A stretch of 64,000 nt of DNA from Streptomyces asiaticus (GTDB lineage Bacteria > Actinomycetota > Actinomycetes > Streptomycetales > Streptomycetaceae). Of this stretch, positions 31,678 through 41,636 are shown in pieces. How positions within the stretch are numbered: the stretch's first letter is position 1; every line of letters starts with the position of its first letter. The position numbers and the translations under genes are program-made. The notes under the pieces were generated by a model. It was given only the letters and a program-made list of their open reading frames with translations, did no database searches and had not been told where the DNA came from. Location: the NCBI RefSeq assembly GCF_018138715.1, contig NZ_JAGSHX010000001.1, positions 868,001-932,000 on the forward strand, in the 5' to 3' direction.

Positions 31678-32934
31678 ATGAGGATCTTCTCCAGCGCCCA
31701 GGCCTGCGGCTTCGGACCCATCTCCAAACTCACCGCCATATCGCCGCTGTTCGAGGGCGCCACGATCGACTTCACGGGTCGCGACGTCGCGCTGGACTTC
31801 GCGCGGCGCCACCTGCACCGCTTCACCAACATCAACGAGGGTGACACCCAGCGGTACGAGGACGTCGCGGCCGGCCTGGCCGAGGCTGACTTCGTGGTCA
31901 GCGTGATGGACGCGGAACTCGTGTTCTGGGCGGTGCGCGCCGACGTGCCGGTGCTGTTCTTCGACAGCCTGCTGAGCTTCTGGCTCACCGAGCGCAGCAT
32001 TGAGGAACTGGCCGCCCGCGCTCAGCTCGTGCGCTGGTCCGACGACGAGACCGCGCGGTTCGTCTTCGACACGCTGACGCCGCACGAGCGCATCCTGCTG
32101 GCCCATCTGCTGGCCACCCGGTCGTACGCGCAGAACTTCCCCGGTGTCGCGGCGCGCATCGACTCCCTGACCAGGACGGGCGCGAGCCACATCCAGCTGT
32201 GCGGCCCCATCGTGGACCGAGGCGCGTTGGAGGCCGAGCTGTCCGCTTCCGCACCGGACCGCGTTCCCGACCTGCTGATCAACTTGGGTGGCTTCCAGAA
32301 CTTCTTCCTGGACTACGAATCCCACAATGCCTATCTCGACCTGCTGCACCGGTGGGTCACCGAACTCGCCGCAGCGCAGCCCGAACTGCGCCGCGTCCTG
32401 GTGTGCGGTGGTGCGTTCCGGGAACCGGTGACCGAGACCCACGGAGGCGTCGAGATCGAGTACACCATGTTGCCGCACAAGGACTTCCTGCGGCACCTGG
32501 CCCACGCCCCGTTGTACGCGGTGCCGCCCAGCCTCACCTCCTTGCACGAGGCGGTCATCCTGCGCAAGCTCCCGCTGCTGCTGCCCGAACAGCACTACGG
32601 GCACGTCACCAACCTGCGGGCCCTGCGCGGTACCGCGATCGGTGACAACGCGGCCAGCCTCATCGACCTCGGCACCCGGTTCGAGGTACCGGAGGACGAC
32701 CTGGAGGGCACGCGGGCGCTGGACCGGCTCACCCGCGAACTCCTCTCGGACGAGGCCGAGTACCGCGCCTTCGCCGACTACCTGAACAAGCGCCTGGCCG
32801 ACTACCGGCAGCTGACGAACCAGGAACGCGACGCCGCCGTCGACGAGCTCGGCGGGCTTCTCGGCGGCCCCGCCCTGGCCGACCTGCTGGCCCGCATCAG
32901 TGACCGCCTCACGCCCGCCGGGAGGACGTCGTGA
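31678..32934 (+). CDS. GT-B-like glycosyltransferase
   Basis: About 418 residues. The N-terminus FSSAQACGFGPISKLTAI has the Gly-rich loop of GT-B enzymes. The C-half has the donor-site look of MurG-like proteins: LLINLGGFQNFFLDY, RRVLVCGGAFRE, then PSLTSLHEAVILRKLPLLLPEQHYGH. The overall feel is of the cytosylglucuronate-synthase-type enzymes of nucleoside antibiotics, but I cannot confirm this without alignment. The start is ATG 31678 (or GTG 31672, overlapping the upstream stop). It lies between the transketolase and a kinase, suggesting assembly or attachment of a sugar. Confidence 0.55.
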   Translation: MRIFSSAQACGFGPISKLTAISPLFEGATIDFTGRDVALDFARRHLHRFTNINEGDTQRYEDVAAGLAEADFVVSVMDAELVFWAVRADVPVLFFDSLLSFWLTERSIEELAARAQLVRWSDDETARFVFDTLTPHERILLAHLLATRSYAQNFPGVAARIDSLTRTGASHIQLCGPIVDRGALEAELSASAPDRVPDLLINLGGFQNFFLDYESHNAYLDLLHRWVTELAAAQPELRRVLVCGGAFREPVTETHGGVEIEYTMLPHKDFLRHLAHAPLYAVPPSLTSLHEAVILRKLPLLLPEQHYGHVTNLRALRGTAIGDNAASLIDLGTRFEVPEDDLEGTRALDRLTRELLSDEAEYRAFADYLNKRLADYRQLTNQERDAAVDELGGLLGGPALADLLARISDRLTPAGRTS

Positions 32935-33920
32935 CCGCCGCCGACCTCGCGGAGCGCACCGTCGACACCGACGAGATCACCCAACTCATGCTGGCCGCCC
33001 ACCGGGAACGCACCGGGCAGCGCGAGGTGTCGCCGGAGCGCGTGAACACCAGCACCTGGACGCCTGCCGGCGCCCGCAAGGTCCGCCGTCGGACGTTCGT
33101 CCGTCTCGACATCGACGGCGAGGCCGTGGCGGTGGCCAAGATCCCGCTGTCGCACAGCGACCCGAAGCTCGCCGGCGAGCTCGAGGTCCTGCGCTCCTTC
33201 CGGCCTCCGTCACCCCTGGGCTGTCCGGCTCCGCTCGACGCGCTGGGGGGCGGGTTCACCATGAGCTACCTGCCCGGCGTCGACCTGCCCACCGCCGTCA
33301 CGGGCGTGGACACCCCTGACGGCCTGTGGCGGGTGCTGCGCCCGGCAGTGGACCGCGTCGTCGAACTGCACCGGTCGGGTCCCGCGGTCTCCAGCACGCC
33401 CGAGCTCGCCCTGGAGACGGCCGCCCACTACGTCCGCACGCCGGAGTTCGGTGTTCAGCACGCCGACGAGGCGCTGCGCGCGGCACTGCTGGCGCCGACC
33501 CACGGCGACCTCGGCCCGTGGAACGTCCGCTGCGACCCGCGTGACGGCACCGCCAGGGTGCTGGACTTCGAGGACTACCGCGCCACCGGCATCGCCGCCA
33601 TGGACATCGTCAACCTGCTCATGACGACGGCGCTCGTGGTCTTCCCCGACTATCGGGAGCGCGGCTTCGACTGGCTCTACGACCAGGTCTTCGACCGCGA
33701 GCACTGGTTCGGCTCCGTCCTGGCCCGCGGTCTCGACCACTACGGTGCCCACACCGGTCAGCAGCCCGGCCGCGTGCTCGACCTGCTGCCGTTCACCTGC
33801 CAGTGGCTGATCGAGCGCATCGAGGCCGAAGGCCGCGACACCAGCCGGCTCTTCTACCGCCCCTTCCGCGAGCGCTACCTCGAACGACGCCCAACGGTCA
33901 ACGGGAGCAACCATGTCTGA
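32931..33920 (+). CDS. APH-fold small-molecule kinase
   Basis: 329 residues. The kinase-like catalytic loop THGDLGPWNVRCD and the metal site VLDFEDY place it in the aminoglycoside-phosphotransferase / choline-kinase fold. AVAKIPLSHSDPKLAGELEVL carries the ATP-binding Lys and Glu. The GTG at 32931 overlaps the previous stop (GTGA), and the C-terminus overlaps the next gene by eight bases. It may phosphorylate a biosynthetic intermediate (a polyol or amino sugar) or inactivate the product for self-resistance. Confidence 0.8.
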   Translation: MTAADLAERTVDTDEITQLMLAAHRERTGQREVSPERVNTSTWTPAGARKVRRRTFVRLDIDGEAVAVAKIPLSHSDPKLAGELEVLRSFRPPSPLGCPAPLDALGGGFTMSYLPGVDLPTAVTGVDTPDGLWRVLRPAVDRVVELHRSGPAVSSTPELALETAAHYVRTPEFGVQHADEALRAALLAPTHGDLGPWNVRCDPRDGTARVLDFEDYRATGIAAMDIVNLLMTTALVVFPDYRERGFDWLYDQVFDREHWFGSVLARGLDHYGAHTGQQPGRVLDLLPFTCQWLIERIEAEGRDTSRLFYRPFRERYLERRPTVNGSNHV

Positions 33921-35397
33921 CACCAACGCCACGCCGGTCCGTACGGACGCCGTGGTCATCGGCGGCGGCCCCGCCGGACTGTTCGCGGCCCTGACCCTGG
34001 TGCGGGCCGGCCGCCGCGTCGCCCTGCTGGAGGCCGGCGGCGACATGCGGGAGAGCCTGTGCTCCCGCCTGGTGGCCCGCATGGACGGGCGGTCCGTGCG
34101 GGACGCCGAGAAGTTCCGTCTGCAGTGCCCCCGCTGCACCTGCCTGACGGGGCTGGGCGGCGCCGCCTTCCACTTCGACACCAACCTCGGCTACATCTCC
34201 TCGCTCACCCGCTCCAAGATCGAGTCGGCGCCGGACGGCACGGTCCGCTCCTACAGCGGGCTGGAGCGTGCCCTCGGTTCGTTCGAGCACGCCCAGGAGC
34301 TGATCTCCGAGGCGTACCGCATCTTCTATGAACTGGGCTTGCCGCCCGCCGAGCCCGTCCACGCCGGACAAGACGACTCCTTCGGTGCGATGTTCCAGCA
34401 CGTCGACACCGCGTTCTCGCAGAGCGTCACCGTGGACGACTCCCTGGTCGTCATCGCCCGCCTCAACGCCGAACTCGAGGAGAACGGCGGCCGCGTGCTG
34501 CTGCACCACCGTGCCGAGGACATCGAGCCGCTGGGCGGCGGCGGTTTCGAGGTGCGCGCGGCCACTCCTGGCGGGCCGGCCGCTTTCCACGCCGATGACG
34601 TCGTGGTGGGCGTGGGCAAGCTCGGCCTGCCGTGGGTGCGCGAACTCATCGGCCGGATCGGTGTGCGCCACCGGCCCAGCCGCCGCGTCGATCTCGGCGT
34701 GCGCCTGGAGACGCGGCGGGAGGACCTCGACCGCCTGCTGGACGGCTGCCACAACCCGAAGCTGTCCTTCCTCAACGAGGAGGGCCACTCCGTGCGGACG
34801 TTCTGCGTCTGCGAGGGCGGCCGGGTCATGCAGTACGGCTTCCTGGACGCCGTCGCCCTGGACGGGCAGCACTGCCTCAACCAGCCCACCAGCAAGTCCA
34901 ACATGGGTGTTCTCACCACCGTCGACCTGCCGGAGGGGACCGACGGCACCGAGCACGCCGCCGCGTTCGCGGCCAGGGTCGCGGCCTACGGCCGAGGCCT
35001 TCCGGTCGTGTCCACGGTGGACGAGTTGGCGGAGCGCCCTGCCCCGGAGGGGCCGCTGACCACCAGCCTGATCAACTACCACCACGGCGACCTGCGCGAG
35101 TGCCTGCCCCCGTCGCTGGTCCGCGACGTGCTGGCCATGGTCGAGCGGCTCAACGCCCTGCACCCGGGACTCGTGCCGGGCACGGCCACGGTCGCCGCCC
35201 CCGTTATCGAGCGGATCTTCCCCGACATCGAGCTCTCCGACGACCTGGAGTCCTCCATCCCCGGGCTGTACTTCGTCGGCGACAGCTCCTCGAAGATCAT
35301 CGGCATCACCTACGGCGCCGCGACCGGCATGGCGGCGGCCCGCTCCGTGCTGCGCCGCCGGGCCGGCCTGGCGACCGTGACGGGCGGGGACCGGTGA
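33913..35397 (+). CDS. FAD-dependent oxidoreductase (COG2509-like)
   Basis: 494 residues. The FAD loop VVIGGGPAGLFAAL is at about 14-27, the family Gly-rich block TGLGGAAFHFDTNLGY lies near 80, and the C-terminal FAD contact PGLYFVGDSSSKIIGITYG AAT follows near 455. A Cys cluster LQCPRCTCL (about 74) precedes the Gly block and might hold a metal or form disulfides. The nearest group is the uncharacterised FAD-dependent dehydrogenases related to geranylgeranyl reductases. It probably oxidises or desaturates a pathway intermediate. Its stop and the NRPS start share TGATG. Confidence 0.82.
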   Translation: MSDTNATPVRTDAVVIGGGPAGLFAALTLVRAGRRVALLEAGGDMRESLCSRLVARMDGRSVRDAEKFRLQCPRCTCLTGLGGAAFHFDTNLGYISSLTRSKIESAPDGTVRSYSGLERALGSFEHAQELISEAYRIFYELGLPPAEPVHAGQDDSFGAMFQHVDTAFSQSVTVDDSLVVIARLNAELEENGGRVLLHHRAEDIEPLGGGGFEVRAATPGGPAAFHADDVVVGVGKLGLPWVRELIGRIGVRHRPSRRVDLGVRLETRREDLDRLLDGCHNPKLSFLNEEGHSVRTFCVCEGGRVMQYGFLDAVALDGQHCLNQPTSKSNMGVLTTVDLPEGTDGTEHAAAFAARVAAYGRGLPVVSTVDELAERPAPEGPLTTSLINYHHGDLRECLPPSLVRDVLAMVERLNALHPGLVPGTATVAAPVIERIFPDIELSDDLESSIPGLYFVGDSSSKIIGITYGAATGMAAARSVLRRRAGLATVTGGDR

Positions 35398-37790
35398 TGA
35401 TCACTCTCCCGCAGCACATTCCCGATCACGGCGAGCCGCGGCCTCGGCACGCCACGGCACGGGTGAGCCCCCCGGCGGCAGCTCTGTTGCAGGGGCCCGG
35501 CGGGGTGGTCCGGCTGGCCGCCCTGAGCCGCCTGCTGCTGCACCGCTACGGCGTCGGCTGGGATGTCGTCGGAGTCGCCGACGACGGCCGCACCGTCGTG
35601 TGCCACGACAGCGATGCAGACCAGGAGACCACCCCGCTGGGCGAACTCGCCTGCGCCATCCGGCCGCGGCCCGCCGCGCCGCCTGCCGAGGGCGAGCTCT
35701 ACGCGGCCGTGCTCTCGGCCCCCGCCGAGGTGCCACCGGCCGTGCTCCGCCGGCCCGTCTGGACGCTCTCCGCCGACGGTGACGTGCTGGACCTGGCGCA
35801 CGACGCCGACGTATTCGACGACGGCAGTGCGGATCGGGTCGCGGAACACCTGGCGCTGCTCGCCCACGAGGTCGCCGAGCACCCGGACCGGGCCGCCGGC
35901 GACGTCGAGCTGCTGCTGCCGGCGGAGCGCACGCTCCTGCTGGAAACCTGGAACGCCCGGCACACCCCGCACGCCGACGTCACCTTGCACCGCCTCTTCC
36001 GCGAGCAGAGCGCCCGCACGCCGGATGCCGTCGCCCTGCGGTGCGGCGACACCGAACTGACCTACGGCCGGCTGGACGCGGACTCCGACCGGTTCGCGCA
36101 CGCCCTGCTCCCGTACATCGAGGCACCCGGCGACCTCGTGGTGCTGACCGGTGAGCGGGACCTCGACCTGTTCACCGCCATCCTGGGCATCTGGAAGGCG
36201 GGCGGCGCGTTCGTCTACCTGGACCCGGCACTGCCCGCACCGCGGGCCGCGGACATCCTCGGCCTCACCGACCCGGTGGCCGTGCTCACCACCGCCAGTG
36301 GCCACACCGCCGTCGGCGGGCAGGCCCGGAGGGTCGAGGCATTGCTCGCCCTCGACCAGCCGTCCGGTCCGCCGCCGGACACCGCACGGCCCGACACCAC
36401 CGCCTACGTCCTCTTCACCTCGGGCAGCAGCGGCACCCCCAAGGCCGTGGTGCGCCCGCACCGGATGCACACCTCCCGCATCCAGCTCGAACAGGACCTC
36501 TACGGCCCCGGCCCGGCGGACCGGCACTTGCTCAAGTCGCCCATCAGTTTCCGGGAGTTCGTCTGGCCGCTGGCCGGCGGTGGCACCGCGGTGCTGGCCG
36601 AGCCCGGCCGCGATCTGGACGACCGCTACCTCGCCCGGCTCATCCACGACGAGGCCATCACCACCGTCAGCTTCGTGCCGTCAATGCTGCGGCTCCTGCT
36701 GACCCAGCCCGCGTTCCGCACGGCGCCCGCGTTGCGGCACGTGTTCGTCGGGGGAGAGGCGCTGAGCCAGGACCTGGAGGGCGAACTGCGCTCGCTGGGC
36801 TTCGAGGTGCACAACACCTACACCCTCAGCGAGGCCGACTACGTCTGCCACCGCACCGCGGCCCCGGCCGCCCCCGGGACCGGCGGCCCCGGCACCAACG
36901 TCGGCGTCCCCCTCGACATGCGCGTGTACCTGTGCGACTCAGCGGGCCGGCTGGTGCCGCCCGGCATCCCCGGCGAGATCCATACCGGCGGCCCCGGGCT
37001 GTCCGACGGCTACCTCGGGCGGCCCGACCTGACCGCCGAGCGGTTCCTGCCCAACCGGCACGATCCCGGTCGCCCCCCGGTCGTGTTCCGGACCGGGGAC
37101 CTCGCCCGGTACCTGCCCAGCGGCGAGCTGGAGTACCTGGGCCGGGCCGACGACCAGGTCAAGGTGCGCGGGCAGCGGGTGGAGCCGGCGGAGGTCGAGA
37201 CCGTGCTGCGGGGGCACCCGGGCGTGGCCAACGCCGTCGTCGTCGGCGCGCCGGATCCCGACCAGGGGGCCGCCCTGGTCGCCTACGTCGTGCCCGCGGG
37301 CGAGGAGATCCCTGTCCAGCGGCTGCGTGAGTACCTGGCCGGGCGGTTGCCGGACTTCATGGTGCCGGCGCGGCTGGCTTCGGTGCCCGCCCTGCCCCTG
37401 CTGGGCAGCGGCAAAGTCGACCGCACGGCACTGCGGGTCGTGCCCCGTGGCCGTCCGGAACTCGATGTGCCCTACGCCGCACCGGCCACTCCCGGGCAGC
37501 GCAGAGCCGCCGAGCTCGTGGCCCGCGTCCTGGGGCTGGACGACGTCGGCCTCGACGACGACTTCTTCGCCCTCGGCGGCGACTCGCTGCGCCTGATGCT
37601 GCTGCGCGGCGCGCTGGAGACCGCGGCGGGCCGGCAGTTCGCGCTGGCCGAGGTGTTCGCCGCCGGCACCCCGCGTGGCTGCGCCCGCCTGCTGGACACC
37701 GAGGAGCCCGCTCGCCCACCCGCCCGACGGCCGTCCGACCGCCGCCGGCGCGTCCCCTCGCGGACCGCCAACCCACGTCGAAGGAGCTGA
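35397..37790 (+). CDS. NRPS adenylation-carrier protein with condensation stump
   Basis: 797 residues. Residues 1-185 are only the tail of a condensation domain (no HHxxxDG). The adenylation domain spans about 200-690: FTSGSSGTPKAVV (about 340), A4 region SPISFREFVWPL, NTYTLSEADY (A5), FRTGDLARYLPSGELEYLGRADDQVKVRGQRVE (A7/A8, as short motifs) and GSGKVDRTAL with the C-terminal Lys. The carrier Ser is in FFALGGDSLRL (about 728). The A4 motif lacks the Asp that grips an alpha-amino group, so a non-alpha-amino acid substrate is likely. With no working C domain it acts as a loading module for the PKS that follows. Confidence 0.88.
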   Translation: MITLPQHIPDHGEPRPRHATARVSPPAAALLQGPGGVVRLAALSRLLLHRYGVGWDVVGVADDGRTVVCHDSDADQETTPLGELACAIRPRPAAPPAEGELYAAVLSAPAEVPPAVLRRPVWTLSADGDVLDLAHDADVFDDGSADRVAEHLALLAHEVAEHPDRAAGDVELLLPAERTLLLETWNARHTPHADVTLHRLFREQSARTPDAVALRCGDTELTYGRLDADSDRFAHALLPYIEAPGDLVVLTGERDLDLFTAILGIWKAGGAFVYLDPALPAPRAADILGLTDPVAVLTTASGHTAVGGQARRVEALLALDQPSGPPPDTARPDTTAYVLFTSGSSGTPKAVVRPHRMHTSRIQLEQDLYGPGPADRHLLKSPISFREFVWPLAGGGTAVLAEPGRDLDDRYLARLIHDEAITTVSFVPSMLRLLLTQPAFRTAPALRHVFVGGEALSQDLEGELRSLGFEVHNTYTLSEADYVCHRTAAPAAPGTGGPGTNVGVPLDMRVYLCDSAGRLVPPGIPGEIHTGGPGLSDGYLGRPDLTAERFLPNRHDPGRPPVVFRTGDLARYLPSGELEYLGRADDQVKVRGQRVEPAEVETVLRGHPGVANAVVVGAPDPDQGAALVAYVVPAGEEIPVQRLREYLAGRLPDFMVPARLASVPALPLLGSGKVDRTALRVVPRGRPELDVPYAAPATPGQRRAAELVARVLGLDDVGLDDDFFALGGDSLRLMLLRGALETAAGRQFALAEVFAAGTPRGCARLLDTEEPARPPARRPSDRRRRVPSRTANPRRRS

Positions 37791-37796
37791 TTCGAG

Positions 37797-40793
37797 GTGA
37801 ACGCGCTCGACGACGAGGACGCCGTCGCGGTCGTCGGCCTGTCCGTGCGGCTGCCCGGCTGTGACAGCGTGGCGCGGTACTGGTCCCTCCTCGAAGCCGG
37901 CGAAGACAGCATCACCCGGCGGGAGGCCGCCACGGCTGCCACGTTCGTGCCTGCCTACGGATCGGTGCCGGGTCCCGGTCACTTCGACCGCGACCGCTTC
38001 GGGATCGCCGCGTCCGAGGCGCTGCTGACCGATCCGCAGCAGCGGCTGCTGCTGGAGGCCGTCGACGAGGCGCTGACCACGGCCAACGTCGACCGGGCCG
38101 GGACGATGGCGGTCAGCGTCTACGCCGGGGTCGGCCACAGCGACTACGAGCGGTGGGTCGGCAGTGCGCTGGCCGGCCGCCCCGGCGTCGACGCCCAGTC
38201 CCTGGAGGTGACCAACCGCGGCGACTACGCCGCCACCCGGGTCGCCTACCGGCTCGGCCTGCAGGGCGCCGCCGTCACCGTGCAGTCGGCCTGCTCCACC
38301 GCGCTGACCGCCGTCCACCTGGCCGTGCAGGACCTGCTCGGCCGCGGCAGCGACCTGGCCGTGGCCGCCGTGTCCTCGGTCCGCGTCCCCGCTCCCGGCG
38401 GCTACGACGCCCCGCTCGGCGGCATCGGCTCCCCGGACGGGGTGTGCCGCCCCTTCGACGCGGCGGCGGGCGGGTCCGTCCCCGGCGACGGCGTCGGCGC
38501 CGTCGTCTTCAAGCGGCTGGCCGACGCGGTGAGCGACGGCGACGAGATCTGGGCCGTGGTGCGGGGCAGTGCCATGAACAACGACGGCTCCGGCAAGTCG
38601 GGTTTCGCCGGGGTCGACGCCGCCGCCCAGACCGAGGTGATCCGGGCCGCACTGGACGTGGCCGGGCTCGGGCCCGGGGACATCGACTACGTGGAGGCGC
38701 ACGGCAGCGGAACCCGGATCGGGGACTCCACCGAGTGGTCGGCGCTGGCCGAGGTGTTCGCCGAGGCCGGCCACCCCGTCCACGTCGGGGCGGTCAAGGG
38801 CGGTCTCGGGCACCTGCGGGAAGCGGCGGGCCTGGCCGGCTTCGCCAAGGCGGTGCTCTCGCTGCGCCACCGGCGTCTCGCCGCCACCCCGCACTTCGAG
38901 CGGCTGCCCGCCGACCTGGCCGCCCGGTCCGGCCCGCTGCAGCCGCTGGGCGAGGCCCTGGACTGGACCGCGGTGCCCGGCCGGCCCCGGCGGGCCGGGG
39001 TGAGTGCCTTCGGCCTGGGCGGCACGAACTGCCACGTGGTACTGGAGGAAGCGCCCGTCGCACCGGTGACGCCGCCCTCGCAGGAGCCCGAGTTGCTGCT
39101 GCTGTCCAGCCACCACTCGGACGCCCTGGACGTCGACCTGGCCGCTCTGCGCGACCACTTGGGCGAGAACCCTTCGCGGATCGCCGACGCGGCGTGGACG
39201 ACCCAGACCGCACGCCACCGCTATGCGCATCGTGCCTACGCCGTGGTGCGCTCCCCGGACGAGGTGGCCGTGGCGTTCGGCAGCGACCGGCTGCGAATCC
39301 AGCGCGGCCACGCCACAGCCGACGTCCCCGAGGTCGTGTTCGTGCTGCCGGGCCTCGGCAGTCACTACCCGGGCATGGGCGCCGAACTGGCCCGCACGGA
39401 CCCGCTGTTTGCCCGCCACCTCCAGGGCGTCGTGGCCGTGGCGGACACGCTCACCGACGGTGCCGTGGGCCGGTCGTTCGCCACCGAGCCGGCCCGGCCG
39501 GACCGCCAGGGCGACCGCGTGGACCTGCGCGCCCTGCTGCGGCGCGGCGGCTCGGCGCCCGCGCCCCGGGAACTGCGCGAGGTGCACCTGTCGCTGTTCT
39601 GCATGGAACACGCCATGGCCCGCACGCTCATGGACCTCGGGATCCGCCCGGCCGCGCTGCTGGGCCACAGCCTGGGGGAGTGGGTGGCGGCCGTGCTGGC
39701 CGGGGTCGTCGGGCCGGAGGACGCGATGGCCGCCGTCGCCCGCCGGGCCGACCTGGTCGAGACCGCCGGGCCGGGCGCCATGCTCAGCGTGCTCGCCGCC
39801 GCGGAGGAGGTGGAGCGGTACGCCGTGGAGGACACCTGGATCGCGGCCGAGAACGGGCCGGGCCACTGCGTGTTCTCCGGCCGACCGGAAGCCGTGTCGA
39901 CGCTGGCCGGCCGACTGCGGGCCGCGGGGTTCACCACGTTGCCCGTGGACGCCACGCATCCCTTCCACACACCGCAGTTGGCGGGCGCCGCCGCCCTGCT
40001 CGGCGAGGATCTGCGCCACGTGGACCTGGCGCCGGCCCGCATCCCCATCGCGTCGAGCGTGCTCGGCACGTGGCTGGACGGGAAGGTACCCGAACCCGGC
40101 TACTGGCGTGACCACATGGTCAGCCGGGTGCGGTTCCGCACGGCGGCCGGGCTGGTCCTGTCCCGGCACCGGATCCTGATCGAGGTGGGACCGGGCACCG
40201 CCCGTCCCTGGATCAGCCAGGCCGACCCGGACGCCGTGTGCGTGCGCACCGTGCGGCGGTCCTACGAGAACACCGGCGACCGGCAGATCCTGCTCGAGGC
40301 ACTGGGAGAACTGTGGGCACACGGGGTCGAGACCGACTGGCCACGCCTGCGCCGTGGCCCGGCGCGCCGGGTCAGCCTCCCCCCGCGCGCCCTGCTGCGC
40401 CGCCGGTACCTGCCCGACACCGAGCCGCCTGCCGGTCCCTGGCCGGCGCCTGCCACGGAGCGGCAGGCCGAGTCGGTACCCGAGCCCCCCGCGCCGGCGC
40501 CGTCGGAGGAGGCACCCGGATCCACCGTCGGGCAGTTCCTGGCCCACCGCTTCCGGGTCCTGCTCGGACTGCGCCAAGTGCACCCCGACGACCACTTCTT
40601 CCACCTCGGTGGCGACTCCCTGATGGGTGTGCACCTGATCGCCGGCCTCAAGGAACTCACCGGACGGGCCGTGCCCTCGTCTGTCGTCTTCGCCTCCGCG
40701 ACCCTCGGCGGCATGACGCGCGAGGTCCAGGACTGGCTCGCCACCACCGAGCACGAACCGGAACCCCTCGACCATGGGAGCCCAGCGTCATGA
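37797..40793 (+). CDS. Modular PKS: KS-AT-ACP
   Basis: 998 residues. The ketosynthase (about 8-420) has Cys165 in QSACSTALTA, EAHGSGTRIGDSTEW and KGGLGHLREAAG. The acyltransferase (about 510-820) has VLPGLGSHYPGMG, the nucleophile in GHSLGEW (about 624) and ATHPFHTP (about 719) where malonyl ATs have HAFH and methylmalonyl ATs YASH. The carrier domain has FFHLGGDSLMG (Ser about 939). There is no KR, DH or TE, so one unreduced extension is expected and release must be in trans. The altered specificity loop and the Fkb genes behind it suggest a hydroxy- or methoxymalonyl-ACP extender. It starts at GTG 37797 after AAGGAG. Confidence 0.92.
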   Translation: MNALDDEDAVAVVGLSVRLPGCDSVARYWSLLEAGEDSITRREAATAATFVPAYGSVPGPGHFDRDRFGIAASEALLTDPQQRLLLEAVDEALTTANVDRAGTMAVSVYAGVGHSDYERWVGSALAGRPGVDAQSLEVTNRGDYAATRVAYRLGLQGAAVTVQSACSTALTAVHLAVQDLLGRGSDLAVAAVSSVRVPAPGGYDAPLGGIGSPDGVCRPFDAAAGGSVPGDGVGAVVFKRLADAVSDGDEIWAVVRGSAMNNDGSGKSGFAGVDAAAQTEVIRAALDVAGLGPGDIDYVEAHGSGTRIGDSTEWSALAEVFAEAGHPVHVGAVKGGLGHLREAAGLAGFAKAVLSLRHRRLAATPHFERLPADLAARSGPLQPLGEALDWTAVPGRPRRAGVSAFGLGGTNCHVVLEEAPVAPVTPPSQEPELLLLSSHHSDALDVDLAALRDHLGENPSRIADAAWTTQTARHRYAHRAYAVVRSPDEVAVAFGSDRLRIQRGHATADVPEVVFVLPGLGSHYPGMGAELARTDPLFARHLQGVVAVADTLTDGAVGRSFATEPARPDRQGDRVDLRALLRRGGSAPAPRELREVHLSLFCMEHAMARTLMDLGIRPAALLGHSLGEWVAAVLAGVVGPEDAMAAVARRADLVETAGPGAMLSVLAAAEEVERYAVEDTWIAAENGPGHCVFSGRPEAVSTLAGRLRAAGFTTLPVDATHPFHTPQLAGAAALLGEDLRHVDLAPARIPIASSVLGTWLDGKVPEPGYWRDHMVSRVRFRTAAGLVLSRHRILIEVGPGTARPWISQADPDAVCVRTVRRSYENTGDRQILLEALGELWAHGVETDWPRLRRGPARRVSLPPRALLRRRYLPDTEPPAGPWPAPATERQAESVPEPPAPAPSEEAPGSTVGQFLAHRFRVLLGLRQVHPDDHFFHLGGDSLMGVHLIAGLKELTGRAVPSSVVFASATLGGMTREVQDWLATTEHEPEPLDHGSPAS

Positions 40794-41632
40794 GCGCACC
40801 CACGCTCGGAGTGATCGGAGCCGGTGTCATCGGCTCCAGCGTCGCCCACGCCGCCGCGGCGGCGGGTTACGCCGTCACCCTCGTCGACACCGATACCGCC
40901 GCACTGGACGCGGCCCGCGCGGCCGTCCGGCGGCACGAGCGGCTGGCCGCGCTGCTGGGCGGCCGGGGACCGCGGCCGCTGGACATCCGCCTCAGCACCG
41001 ATCTGGCCGACGTGGCCGACGCCGGGTTCGTGGTAGAGAACACCACCGAATCGGAACCGGGCAAGCGCGAGCTGTACACGTTGCTGGACAAGGCGCTGGC
41101 GCCCGGTGTGACCATCGCCGCCAACACCTCCGCCATCCCCATCGCCCGGCTGGCGGAGTGCCTTGCCGACCCCGGCCGCGTGGTCGGCGCGCACTTCATG
41201 AACCCGGTCGACCGCATCGACATGGTCGAGGTCGTCCGCGCCCCGTCCACTTCGGACACCGCGCTGGCCGCGGCCCGGGACCTGCTGGGCCGCATGGGCA
41301 AGCGCTCCGTCGTGGTCAACGACGCCCCCGGCTTCGTCATCAACCGCGTGCTGATGCCGGTGGTCAACCTCGCGGCCGCCGTCGTCGCGGACGGTGTCGC
41401 CACCCCGCACCAGGTCGACGAGCTGTTCAAGGGCTGCCTCGGCCACACCTCCGGGCCGCTGCGCACCGCCGACCTGATCGGCCTCGACACGGTCGTGCGC
41501 ACGCTCGAGGTCCTGCACGAGCACTACGGGACCACCGAGTTCGCCACCCACCCGCACCTGCGCCGGATGGTCGACGAGGGCCGGACCGGGGCCAAGAGCG
41601 GCCGCGGTTTCTACTCCTACGACGGGAGCTGA
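40790..41632 (+). CDS. FkbK-like 3-hydroxyacyl dehydrogenase
   Basis: 280 residues. The NAD loop GVIGAGVIGSS is near the N-terminus; VVENTTESEPGKRELY and ANTSAIPIARLA are the 3-hydroxybutyryl-CoA-dehydrogenase signature, with the catalytic His in GAHFMNPVDRIDMVEVV. The C-domain has APGFVINRVLMP. In methoxymalonyl-ACP pathways the FkbK enzyme oxidises the C3 alcohol of glyceryl-ACP. The ATG overlaps the PKS stop (ATGA). It lacks the peroxisomal-type fusion and is of normal length. Confidence 0.88.
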   Translation: MSAPTLGVIGAGVIGSSVAHAAAAAGYAVTLVDTDTAALDAARAAVRRHERLAALLGGRGPRPLDIRLSTDLADVADAGFVVENTTESEPGKRELYTLLDKALAPGVTIAANTSAIPIARLAECLADPGRVVGAHFMNPVDRIDMVEVVRAPSTSDTALAAARDLLGRMGKRSVVVNDAPGFVINRVLMPVVNLAAAVVADGVATPHQVDELFKGCLGHTSGPLRTADLIGLDTVVRTLEVLHEHYGTTEFATHPHLRRMVDEGRTGAKSGRGFYSYDGS

Positions 41633-41636
41633 CACG

